From Rhodamnia argentea (Eukaryota; Streptophyta; Magnoliopsida; Myrtales; Myrtaceae): a stretch of 64,000 nt of DNA. The position numbers and the translations under genes are program-made. Position 1 is the stretch's first letter; every line of letters begins with the position of its first letter. This document shows, piece after piece, positions 35,560 through 46,742 of this stretch. Under the pieces are notes generated by a model. It saw only the letters and a program-made list of their open reading frames with translations. It was not told the origin of the DNA and ran no database searches. Where the stretch lies: NCBI RefSeq assembly GCF_020921035.1, contig NC_063157.1, forward strand, positions 9,026,001 to 9,090,000, written 5' to 3'.

Positions 35560-36180
35560 GCTACTTTTTTGTATATTAATGAATTACATTTCATTAAGAA
35601 GAAACCAAGGGGTACCACAGCTTCAGGTAAAACCTAACCACATACAAAGTTATGCACAAAAGACTGCTTCTAACATCTCCAGCAAACTAGATGTATGAAG
35701 TTGAATTCCCTACTTTAGTGAAAATGGAGAGTACATGACCAATTATCTAAACAATCCCAAGAGGATTCAACTTCTTCCAATGCCCTCTTGTTCCTCTCTC
35801 TCCAAATGAGCTAAAAAACAAGGAGGGGAATCATCTTAGTAAATCTATTTCTTTCCAAACCATGAACTAGTAGTCCCACTCCAAGCCCAAAGTTTGTGCC
35901 TGATGCCACCCAATATACTTCTAAATTTGCAAACACTGTAGTCCAAATCCTTCCCGTCCAGCTACAGTGTAAAAGTAAGTGATTCACACTCTCCTCTTCA
36001 ATCTTGCACAGAAAACACCTATTAGCTGAGTATTTTTCCTCTCTTCAGAAGATTATCCAAAGTAAAAATACATCCCCAAACAGCTTCCCAAGCAAAAAAA
36101 GAAACCTTCAATGGAAGCTTGACTTCCCAAATAGATTTCGACAGGAAGAATGCGCTATGTTATCCCAGAGCTACTTTTAA
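35560..36180 (-). mobile_element. LINE (L1-type) 3' fragment with zinc-binding RT domain
   Basis: On the minus strand the text reads as the zf-RVT region found after the reverse transcriptase of plant non-LTR elements: SIWEVKLPLKVSFFAWEAVW, then CFLCKIEEESVNHLLLHCSW, then a tryptophan-rich tail, followed by a 3' region ending in AAAAAAG. It is strongly 5' truncated, has internal stop codons, and keeps only the last few hundred bases. No target duplication could be set. Confidence 0.75.
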
Positions 36181-36559
36181 TGCTTTAAAAATTTTCTTCT
36201 CCTGCCTCCTTCACATGTAGTTGGAAGAAATCGGAGATCAATGCGGGCTGCATTCCAACATAAGAGTAGTTCCAAGCCTTTTGCAGAAAATTATCATATT
36301 AATCATTCCACTTCGACAAAAAAAAAAAACAAAAATCATTCCGCGAAAAAGTAAGCCAAAACAAAACATCAAACACAAATGCATGAGATCCAATTAGAAT
36401 ACGAGTAATGTAGTGAGACCGCGAATGCGAAAAGAAGCCGTGACTCTAATACTATTCGCCTCCTACCGTTAAATTCAGGTTGCAATCAGAGAGACCAGAG
36501 CGAAGTATCTTCAAATCATCATCTTCTAAGAGAAAAGAAACAGAGACGCTGAAACATAC

Positions 36560-37219
36560 TCAGACACGCGAGGCCAACGAAGGAGCTGCCGAGGCGGCGG
36601 AGGCAGCACCGCTGATGTAGGAGAAGAGGCCGGATCCCGCGGATTCCTGCTCGTCCATGAAGAGATCCTCGGGATCCCTGAACGCGCCATGCCCTGCCAC
36701 GATGGCCAGGCCCACCATCGACGCCGAGATGAGCAGAGACCCGACGCTGGTGAGGAAGACGACGACGACGGTGAGGAGGGAGAGGAGGGCGAGGGTCTCG
36801 CGGTCGGAGAAGGTGCGGCCAAGGAGGACGAGGGGGTGATCCGAGGGGCGGAAGGCGTAGAGGAAGAGCCAGGCGGCGAGGAGGGAGAGGAGGGTGAGGA
36901 GGGAGAAAGGGTGGGAGACGAGGGAGAGGGCGAGGACGAGGGCGAGGAGGACGAGGTAGTTGACGCGGAAGTAGGAGGCGTTGCGGCGGATGCGGGAGGT
37001 GGCGTCGGAGAGGGACTGGGGGCGAGAGAAGGCGGAGCGATCGAGCAGCTCGGGCCAGGGGCGGCGGTCGGAGAGGGCGCGGCGGGTGGAGGAGGAGAGG
37101 CGGGAGAGGAAGGCGCGGAGGGACGCGACGGTGGATGATGCGGCGGCGGCGGCGGAGTGGGGTTGGGGTTGCGGTTGTGGGTTGGAGGAGGTCGGGAGTG
37201 CGGAGGAAGATGACGACAT
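36560..37219 (-). CDS. PRA1-family membrane protein, group B type
   Basis: PRA1 proteins sit in ER/Golgi/endosomal membranes and interact with prenylated Rab GTPases in vesicle traffic. The single exon gives 219 residues, the usual size. After a Ser/Gln/Pro-rich N-terminus comes the conserved core (RPWPELLDRSAFSRPQSLSD, RIRRNASYFRVNYL). Two long hydrophobic hairpins follow (LVLLALVLALSLVSHPFSLL and LALLSLLTVVVVFLTSVGSL), and then the DPEDLF motif typical of the family. I chose MSSSSSALPTSS; the frame stays open 39 codons further upstream, but that part looks like leader. The GC-rich coding strand produces a long antisense frame that is not a gene. Confidence 0.93.
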   Translation of the reverse strand: MSSSSSALPTSSNPQPQPQPHSAAAAASSTVASLRAFLSRLSSSTRRALSDRRPWPELLDRSAFSRPQSLSDATSRIRRNASYFRVNYLVLLALVLALSLVSHPFSLLTLLSLLAAWLFLYAFRPSDHPLVLLGRTFSDRETLALLSLLTVVVVFLTSVGSLLISASMVGLAIVAGHGAFRDPEDLFMDEQESAGSGLFSYISGAASAASAAPSLASRV

Positions 37220-37410
37220 TGAGAAGTCGGGAGTGCGAGTAATATTGGGAAAGGTGTAAAAGCTGAGAGAGCTTGAAGAAGAAGAAGTCTGAAGGAAGGA
37301 GGAGATTATGGAGTGAGATTGAGAAAATTTATTCATATAAATTTAATTATATAATAACCATCGGCAAGAAAGAATCTACTTTAGCTCCTTTCCTTTTCCC
37401 TTTGTTCTTA

Positions 37411-38014
37411 GGATTAATACCATAAAAAATTTCAAAATGATATGCTTGCGAAAAATTTACACTCAACTATATTTTTTATCATAAAAAACTTCAAATTAGT
37501 ACACTTGTGATAAATTTAATCCAAATTATTTTTTTTTTGCCACCAAAAACCCAAAATTGATACACCTATGACAAATTTACCTTCCGTTAGTTTTCGTTAA
37601 ACTTTATCGTCAAATTTGCTAAATTAGATGATGCGTGACGGTTGACGAGTGTACCGGTTTGGGATTTTTATCATCTATTTTTCACGGGTGTATTAGTTTA
37701 GGGTTTTCATGATATTATCTCAATTTATCGGAAACTAATGGAGGGTAAGTTTACCGGTTTATGATTTGTTGCGGTAAAAAAAATTAGTTTGGGCTTTATC
37801 ACGGTGTATCGGTTTGGAATTTTTGGTGGTTAAAAAAATAGTTTTGAGTAAATTTGTCGCAAATGTACTAGTTTGGGGTTTATTGTGGTAAAAAAATAGT
37901 TTGGGGTAAATTTGTCACATGTCTACTAGTTTGAGATTTTTTGTGATTAAAAAAATAATTTAGAATAAATTCATCGCAAATATATCAATTTGAAATTTTT
38001 CGTAGTATTAACAC
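37411..38014. mobile_element. Palindromic MULE-type MITE, 604 bp
   Basis: The ends are inverted (GGATTAATACCATAAAAAAT against GTGTTAATACTACGAAAAAT). They are flanked by TTGTTCTTA (37402..37410) and TTGTCCTTA (38015..38023), a 9-bp duplication with one mismatch. The interior repeats AAATTTGTCGCAAATGTA-like units in opposite orientations, as in the element at 2823. Non-coding. Confidence 0.65.
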
Positions 38015-38130
38015 TTGTCCTTAATCTAATTTCATACCACTTTATGGAAAATAAAATTCTCCACTTACATTCGGTGCTCTCCTCTATTATGTACTTTAAT
38101 CTTGATTTAATTGCTTTCCCAAAAAATAAA

Positions 38131-38357
38131 GGGTTAATACCACGAAAAATTTTAAACTGATACACCTATGACAAGTTTATCCAAAACTATTTTTTGACCA
38201 CAAAAAATCTCAAATTGATGCATCCGTGATAAATTTACCCTAAACAATTTTTTTAACCACCAAGAATCCCAAACTGATACATTTGCGATAAATTTACCAT
38301 AAACTAATTATTTTGACCACCAAAAATTTCAAAGCGATACACATGCGATAAATTCTC
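38131..38357. repeat. Half copy of the 37411 MITE family
   Basis: The start GGGTTAATACCACGAAAAAT and the repeated AAATTTACC units match the left arm of the element at 37411. No complementary right arm follows, so it is a truncated copy. From here to 39792 the sequence is AT-rich; the piece near 38615-38650 (GTGGTTCGGGTTTTGTTAAG) resembles text common in plant repeat elements, but I cannot assign it. Confidence 0.5.
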
Positions 38358-39792
38358 AATTCACATTAGTTTCTCTTCCAACCTTGATATGATGTCCCAA
38401 ATGTATGACAAAGAGGGATAGTAATGTTGTTTGCTAACACTATCACTTAGAGATGATGAATAGATAATTACATTCAAAATTGATAAAATAATACAAAAAT
38501 AAAAACTCCAAGTTTGATAAGAGCAGATATAAATAACAAAGCTGCGCGGTGCTTCCATCGGACTACAAATAGATGCAAGTAAGGGAATAGAGAGTAATGT
38601 ACAAATATAGTGGTTCGGGTTTTGTTAAGCCTACATCTACTCTTCCACACTAATAGCTTATTAGTTGGATTTCATTAAGTAATCAAATAAGAAATTACAA
38701 AAAAATATAATAACTTATACTCGAGCACTTTAACATAGAAGTGAGTGTTGCTTCCACTCAAAGCATTATCACTTTACACACTTTTGAACTCTGTATAACA
38801 TCTCTCAAAGAATCTCAATGATAAGCTCGAAGTAGATAATTTAGAATATGAAATATGATGTTGAACTCTTGATCACTCACGCTCTACAATGTCTTGTGCT
38901 CCTTATAGACTCCTCGACATCCAAGCTTCCCATTGAATAGAATCACTTCGAAGATCAATCTCCACACAAGCCCTTGATCACATACCCCGTTGAGCTTGAA
39001 AGATCAGAAATTTGAGAAGATTTGCTCGCCAATACAATTAAATCATTAAATCCATAAATCAAGATTCTAAAAAAGGAAATTATATTTGGGGTGATTACCA
39101 ATCAATCAAAATTCACGAATGAAAAGTTACAAACATGATAGTTAAGATTGCTGGACAATCAATATAACATAGGAAAAGAATACCAAGTAGATCATTAGCC
39201 ATAAAAGAGAGATACCGTATTACAATAATATTGAAGATTAAGATTATAGCAACTTTGAGGATCACATGAAGATCAAAATAAATTAAGTTTATAGATGATT
39301 GGTAGATAAATTAAGTTTATAGATGATTGGTAGAGTTTGCTTCCGTCCAAAAGACCTACTTCTATCAATGTAAAATATAGCAAATAATCGAATACAAGAA
39401 TATATTAATAAGATGACCTTAAAGAACAACACAAAGTCTTTGCAAGATATAAAAGCATTTTTATCAGCTTCAAAATCTAATAGAATTTCTCAACAAGTAA
39501 AACTTATTGGACTCTATGCTCCACATTTTTTGTAAGTTTTCTCATCAAGAACAAAAAGTTCTTTATCAAACATATGAAAGGATCATGAGATCAAGAAAAG
39601 ATAATTGAGGAATTTACTTGAAAATATATATACGGTGGATCAAAGTGTTTTATTTATTAAAAAAATCAAGATAATAGATTATCAAAGGTGAAAGAACTTA
39701 AATTGTTTTATAAGTTTGATACTTAAATCTGCCATGAAAAACACTAGCTACCAAGGAATACTTAACCAATATCTAAAGCGACATAAATAAAT

Positions 39793-40568
39793 GGGTAAAA
39801 GTCACCAAAAATCCGAAACTATATCCACTCCGACACATTTATCTTAATTTTTTTTTGGTAAAGTATCTTAAGTTTTTTTTGGTAAAGTATCTTAATTTTT
39901 TTTAGTAACATAGAAAACTTCAAACTTATACCCCGTGTGATATATGTACTTCAATCTTGTACTCGTATGTTACATTTATCCTAAACTTTTTTTCTATGAC
40001 ACAAGAAACCCTAGACTTATATTTATGTGACACATTTACCCTAAATTTTTAGGATACTAAAAATCCCAACTTAGACCGGCGCCTCACATTTATCATCCAT
40101 AAAGATTATTTTTCTTTTTATTTTTTCCTTCCTTCTTCGTCTTCACGGCTGTCGCCGTTGTCCTTACAGTCACCATCGCCACCATCCTCATGCATCACCC
40201 AACCAAGGAAAGAAATGAGGAGGAAGTTAAGAAAAGGGAAAAAATGAGAAAAGAAAAACATACAATGAGTTGACATATTTTTTCCATGTGAGCTCCACGT
40301 CGATACTGTTTGCTTTTTATTGTTCATGTAGGTAGCCACATAAGCTCTTTAGCAACAGAAATTTAACGGAAGTTAAATATGTCACGCAATACAAGTTTGA
40401 GTAAATGTGTCACACGGGTATAAATTTGAGATTTTTGGTGCTACAAAAAAAATTTTAGGATAAATGTGCATCGCCCATACAAGTTTGGGATTTATGGTGT
40501 CACAAAAAAAAGTCTAGGGTAAATATGTCAAAGTAGACATAGTCTGGAGCTTTTCATGGCTTTTTACC
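39793..40568. mobile_element. Palindromic MULE-type MITE, 776 bp
   Basis: The termini GGGTAAAAGTCACCAAAAAT and, from the right end, GGTAAAAAGCCATGAAAAGC resemble those of the element at 2823. The flanks TAAATAAAT (39784..39792) and TAAATAAGT (40569..40577) form a 9-bp duplication with one mismatch. The arms contain repeated GTGACACATTTACC units; the centre (about 40085-40370) is unrelated text, possibly a later insertion. Confidence 0.65.
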
Positions 40569-42326
40569 TAAATAAGTTGTATTTTTATTGTTTTATTCTT
40601 TTTGAAATTTTACATTTTAATGGCTTAACATTGACCATGGTCTTAAGTAAATATCTCAAAAGACAGTCTAAAAAAAAACGTTTTTAACCAAAAACGCATG
40701 AATAAAATTGACAAACAAAAAAAAGTGGAGAATATTATTAAAAAAAAGTACTAAACCTATTGCATTTGTGTTAATTTATAGTCATAAACCTTTTAATAAT
40801 TTTCCAATTTAGTTATTCCGATAAATTTTAATCGAAAATTGATGACATGAACATTGACCACCCTACGCGGTACAACCAGTACCAACATAGGCATTTTTCA
40901 TATTTTACTTTTTTTTTTTCTTCTTTCGCTATTGGTCTCTAGGCCTAGGCGATGCCCGACGACTTGCCATAGTCGACAAGTTATGAAAGTCGCCTCTACC
41001 GAGATCTAGCAAGGGCGCACCTTACTAGCCTCGGGCGAGGTCAAGCTTCACTAGAGGCTGTGGACGCTTGCTTCACCATATCCAGCGATGTCAAGCCTTG
41101 CCGATCATTGACGGGGGCCATCATTGGCCATTGAACAGCGGAGGAGGAAGGTAAAAAAAGAAATAAAATAATATAATGATATAATAAATATGCAAAAGTT
41201 ATCCACATAGGACGACCAATGTTCGCATCAGCGATTTCACGTTAAAATTGGCTGTAATAACTAAATTGAAAAAATGTCAAAAGGTTTAGACTAAATTGGC
41301 CAAGTTAAAAAGTTTAGGGAATAATTTCGAATAAGAGCATAAAGTGTCATCATTTTCTCAAAAGATTACTCAAATTGGAACTTGTTTCGGTTAAGGGATT
41401 GAAGTGGCCATGGCAGTTTCACATAATAGCCTAACCTCGCCGGCTTTATCTTTTCGTTTCTTTTTCTCATTTCTTTTGTTTTCTTTGTTGTGGCTAGAGA
41501 GGGCAGAATGGGGAAGGGCGACTCTTGCTTAGTCCTCTCCGAGCATCACTTGAGACCGGCCTTCGGAAAAAAAAAAAAGAAAAGCAAAAAAAGAAAAAGG
41601 AAAAAAGGAAAAAAAATTCTTAAAAAATAAAGGACGAGAATGCTCTTGATCAGCCGGAAGATTTGGCCGACCGATGAGGTTAGACCCTCCTTTGAGGCTA
41701 GTATGATTACTTCAGGCTCTTATTTACAACAAGATTTACTTTGGATCATCTTTTAAAAAAATAATGACACTTAAGACCTTCATTTAGAATTTTCTCAAAA
41801 TATGATTAAATTGGTACATGTGTAATAAGTTTAAGACTTCTTTCATAATTTTTGTAAGCAAGTGCAATCTAAGCATGGCATTATTTTCCCTAGTGTGTTC
41901 CAAGAATCATCTCTTATCAAAACATTGAAAGTGAAAAATTAACCGTCGCGGAAAACAAAAAAACCGCATTTTTCTTGCACAAAGCAATAGAATTTTGTCT
42001 ATCTCAGCTGTTGCAATTGATACTGTTTGCTTCTTGAATCAATTGAACTATAATGTCTACCCGAGTTGAGCCGAACCGAGCAATCTACACATGTACATCG
42101 GTTTTAGAATTTTGTCCAACTGTCCATGCTATTACGTACATTCTTCAATCCATGAATTCATGTCCGAAATCTACCAATTCTCCTCACACTACGCATTACA
42201 CAACCAAAAGAAACAAAAGATAAAAACAAAAAAGCATCTCTTGCTGGAGGTGCTCGCGATCGCTCGTTCAAATTTTCCGGCTCGGCCGAATCGTGTCGCG
42301 GCCGCCACGATCTCTAGAACCTATAG
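40569..42326. other. Spacer with GC-core repeats
   Basis: It contains GC-core repeat units near 40890-41170 and 41440-41620 with AT-rich flanks. From about 41990 to 42326 lies the probable 3' UTR of the CHX gene. No other gene is seen. Confidence 0.45.
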
Positions 42327-44976
42327 CTACTGCTTTCCAAACTCAATAAAGGGGATTGATCTTGCCGCCGTGGGCTCTCGCTGCACTACCAAAACCGAGA
42401 ACATGAAATCGGAAGTGGCGAGCAGGTCGCCGATGGCCCCCAATTCGGGGTACTCGCTCCACTCCATCAAGCCCGAGATGAGCGGCGACAACAGGTCGTG
42501 GTGCTTGCCCACTATCAACAAGTCGACCATGGTCTCGACCGAGCGGATCACCTGTATGGTCCCGACCCCGTCTTTCGTCACCTCCTCGACGTACTTCACC
42601 ACATTCCTATTGTCGCCCACCTTGGCCAAGAAGTCACCCATCGCTTCTTTGTCAAGCTGGCTCTCGCCCTCGTTCTCATCCTCTCTACTCTTGATCCGGA
42701 CTATCGTGAGGCTGACCCACGGGTGGTCGACCATTCGCATGCTGTAGGCGAGCGCCTCCCGGTCGTCTGCGCCCCCCAAGAAGAGCACAAAAACTCGGTA
42801 CGGCGTGGTCTCGCCAGCCGCCGTGTGCTGGGGGCTGACCATCGGGCCCCGATCGATGAGGACCCCGATGGAGCAGGGTGCCTTCCCCATCACATTCATG
42901 TTCACGTTGCGGAACGCGTAGTTGGTGAGCCCGACGGACCTGCCGATGGCCCACGTCTTGTGGAAGGGCACGATGATGAGGTGGGTCCGCTTGTCCAGCG
43001 CGAGGGTGCACACGTCATCGTGCATGCTCTCGAAGGGGGAGATGGCGGTGAAGTGCTGCACCACGGCGCTCCCGTGGTTGCGCTGCTCGTAGTTGGCGAA
43101 CGCGTTGACAACATGGTCGGATCCGTCTGCCCTGGAGGCGTCCCTGCTGAGGTGGTGGTGGGGTACAAGGACGGCGGCGCACCGGCCCTTGAGCTCCTCG
43201 AGGTGGAGGACGAAGACGGAGATGGGGCTGTGAGGGGTGGGGTTGGAGGCCTCGAGGAGGCGCATGATTGTGGGGACGTTGTCTTCGTTGTGGAGGCAAA
43301 CGAGGATTTGGACCTTGACACCTTCCTTCGATTGTGGTAGGGTTCTTCGTCCATTGATCATATATCTGCTGGACGGATCGTATAAATAAGCGATGATGGG
43401 TCGTACCAACGTAGTCACGATCACCATGGTGATCACTAGTTGAGAGTAGACTTGTTTGTTTATGATCTGGACATGAAAAATTGAGATGGATTATGACGTA
43501 ATATAACATTCCATAATGTTGGCGAAGATGTACCTCCAAGAGATTTTACCTTTCGATCATACCACATGCCATAAACGGAGACCTCGATGATGCCTTTGCA
43601 GCACATGATGAGGCTGAGAGGGAGGGCGTCGTAGAACGGCACGCCGCATCCGAAGGCAGTCACGAGCGTCCCCAAGAACTTCCCGACGTAACCCATCATT
43701 ATTATCACCTGCGTGTGCCACGACGATGCCCCGACCATGCTCGACAGGTGCGTCCGCACCCCGCTTGCCGCCAAGAGCGTCGGCACCAGCAAGCGCTCCG
43801 ACACCGTCTCTAGCTTCTGGACCAAGGTCGTCCCCAAGGGTGGCCCGTGCGGCAAAGCCAAGCCCATCAAGTAGGCTCCGAAGCCGGAGTGCTGGCCCAA
43901 GGTCTCCGCCAATAGTGCACACCCCAGCATCATCACCATAATCTCAAAGAAGTGGACCTCCTCCTCTTCTCCATCCTGTGCGTACCGGCGGCTTTTAAAC
44001 ATGATAAGTTCACCGGAGTAGATATTGTTATCATCAAAACTGATACAAGTGACAACGTATTGACATGCCTTACCTGTGCGCATCGGGATGACCACTTCGT
44101 CACGGGGCGAATTATGAAGATGATGAGTGCGATGAACATGAATGTGCAAAATATCGACCACAGCGACTCCGACTTGGAGTGCCGGAAGGCCACACCGGCA
44201 GCATTCAACAGCAGAGCCAAGAGCCATGTCCACGAGTCGCACACTAGGGACACGTGGGCGGCGAACCGTCCGAGGTCTGAGTTCAGGATCCGAAGGTCGG
44301 TGAGGAGTGACGTGATGACGGGGAAGGAGGAGATGGAGTTGACGATGGCGATGTAGGGGACGGAGTACTTCAATGAGCCGTCCATGTCGACTAAGCCCCA
44401 GAGAGCGAAGTAGGAAAGATAGGCGACCACGTAAGGCGAGAGGAAGCACATGGTCCCGATCAGGAGCTCGCTCTTCCTGGCCCTCCACAAGATGCCGGTA
44501 TCGACTTGCACGCCGATCGTGAAAAGGTGGATCAGGAACCCTAGTTCAGAAAACGTCATGAGAAGGGTTATGCCTCCCGGTGGGAATACCTTGGCCAGGT
44601 ATCTGGGGCTGTGGCCTAAGACGGAGGGACCGATTACTATACCTGCCTGGCCGCATCATATGGAGCCATGTTTAGAAACTGGCACTAGAAATATTGTAGG
44701 AAAATTAGGTGGTAAATGAATTACCATAATGTAGACGATGGCGAGACTAGGACGGAGAGGTTTGAGGAAGAGGAAGAGTATCCAGGCGGCGAAGGAGATC
44801 AAGATGATCTGGAACATCAGGACGGGCAAGGCGAAGTCGAACGGGTCGGAGTACCAGAACCCCGGTGAGCCTATCATGTTGTGCACCCGCTGGCAGACGA
44901 GGATCTCGGTCTGGAACGGACCCGACACCGACCCTATCGTCCCTTCCTCAGCTTGCCATTCCTCCATTTCCTCCAT
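42327..44976 (-). CDS. CHX-type cation/H+ antiporter, copy a
   Basis: CHX proteins (CPA2 family) exchange K+ or Na+ for protons across plasma or endomembranes. The four exons 44976..44725, 44646..44074, 43975..43550 and 43466..42327 are all in phase 0 and give 796 residues. The membrane part (about residues 45-430) shows the antiporter core: AGIVIGPSVLG, ELGFLIHLFTIG, SSFPVITSLLTDL and SGFGAYLMGLALPHGP. The rest is the long cytosolic CHX tail with PFHKTWAI, GVLIDRGP and FLGGADDREALAY. It is a tandem partner of the gene at 46743 with the same exon layout. Its C-terminus ends in VLVVQREPTAARSIPFIEFGKQ, 24 codons shorter in the last exon. Arabidopsis CHX13 (At2g30240) lies in the same block. Confidence 0.93.
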
Positions 44977-45060
44977 TTCCAGCGAGATCCAGGATTACAA
45001 AAGCTCGATTCGCTCGCGTCCAAGAAGAGGAAGAAGCAAACCAGAAGGACTAGGAATGTG

Positions 45061-45063
<3 letters not shown>

Positions 45064-45096
<33 letters not shown>
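45064..45096. repeat. (GA/CT)n in the CHX copy a leader region
   Basis: About 16 units begin 88 bases upstream of the CHX copy a start codon; on the coding strand this is (CT)n. A similar tract sits at the same place before copy b. Between here and 46742 I see only spacer with no recognised gene. Confidence 0.9.
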
Positions 45097-45099
<3 letters not shown>

Positions 45100-46742
45100 C
45101 TTGAACGAGCTTGTAGCTGTGTTCGGAAGGCGAAAATGGTGTGGTTGAATGGGTGACTGTAAATCCTTCCGCTATTGTAGGAGGGTCTTCTTTGAATCGG
45201 GTTCGCCAGGGCATGAGCGCAAGAGCACGTATGCGACAACGCTGGCCAGGAGTTTGTACTACTATTGGGGTCAAACGGAGATGGATCCTTTCGTCAGCGG
45301 CATGCATAATTGCTGCTCCTGATCCTAAGGTTTAGTGTACTAGCGCTTTAGGATTCGAATCGTCGAGAGATGGAACTTGTCCAATGCACAAGGTACGACC
45401 AGACAATCGAAGTCGAGATTTTGACATCTCCAAAAATATACTAAGTTGTTCGGTATTAGTAAATACGCGACGATAAGAAATTGGCGGTAAAAAAAATGAA
45501 GCAAAATGGGTTTGTATTAGGAATGGTACATTCTTATTGGGAAAGTACACAATGCAGGGAAAATGTATACTTGGGTAGATAGAATTATTGATTTTAGGCA
45601 TTTTTATTGGGATAATATACTTGTTAAAGAAAAGGAAACTATTAGATTGACAATATAACAGATCTGTCAGTTATTTCTGACTACACGATTTCCCAATCAA
45701 TGAGTGCTTTATGAAAAATAAGCGATGATAATGCGTGAATCTACCATTGAGACTTTATCGTTTCTGACAGTACTATTAGAGAAGCGTTTTTCTAAATAAA
45801 ATTGGAATCCCAAGGCGAGCACGGAGAGGAAAATGGAGGGCATGCAGAGGAAAATGGAGGGGATAGAGAGAGAGGTGGATGGCTCGAGATGCAAAGAGAG
45901 ACATGCATGCACGGGGTTGGAGGTTGTGAAGAGGAATTATTAATGGTAGGCGTGACCATAATGGCTAGTAAGAGTTTTTTTGATATGAGTTACATTAATA
46001 GAGATTGAAATTTACGTTTTACGAGGTTGGTCTAATAAGATTAGATATAAAGATTCTCAATTAATCTAATATGGGGCTGACTTGTGAGCATCTGCATCCG
46101 AAGAAGGCGGCCACGGGAGGGAGAGAGAGAAGAACTAACATGTAGACGCACGTCGAAAGTGGTAATGGCATCGCTTGATCCGAGCTCGTGCTTTAGAAGA
46201 GCTCACACAACTCGTTAAAAGGAGAGAAAAAACAAAAAGAAACAAGTCGCAGTTGTGTCATCTGTCGTGTGGTATCGTAGTCAGGAACTGCAGATTCAAC
46301 AGCGAAAAGCTTCCTCTGCAACTGAACTTTCTGCTTAAAGATGCACGCAGGAAGCCCCACCCTCCATATCAGGGTAATAATTCAAGAACTTGCGGATGCT
46401 AAAGAAATTACTTACGGATCTGCAGGGCTCTTCAAGAAATGCATCAGCTTGTTCCAAAACCCTTTTAGGGTTTGTATCCGCCTGTTAAAGTCCGAATGAT
46501 ATGCTTCACACCGTTCACTTCCAACTCGAATATACATGGCTGAACATCAGCTGAGGATGTTGGAACGTCTCCCTTTCAAAGATGGGTCTCGACATCTTAA
46601 TAGCATGCTAGAGAATTCAGCATTGTCCTAGGCATTTAGCGCGATCTTCATTAAGAAAAAGTTTACAATGCCAATGGAGCAACTGCAAGGCCACTCTGTG
46701 TCGATCCCACTGCACGCAAGATGATGGTTTAGTCAGTGCTCA

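Noticed and set aside
36689-37138. 149-codon plus-strand frame rich in Glu and Gly
   Set aside because: Antisense to the PRA1 gene; composition is a by-product of its Ser/Leu/Arg codons.
42498-43340. 280-codon plus-strand open frame
   Set aside because: It lies fully antisense to CHX copy a exon 4, which has clear family motifs; a shadow of GC-rich codons.
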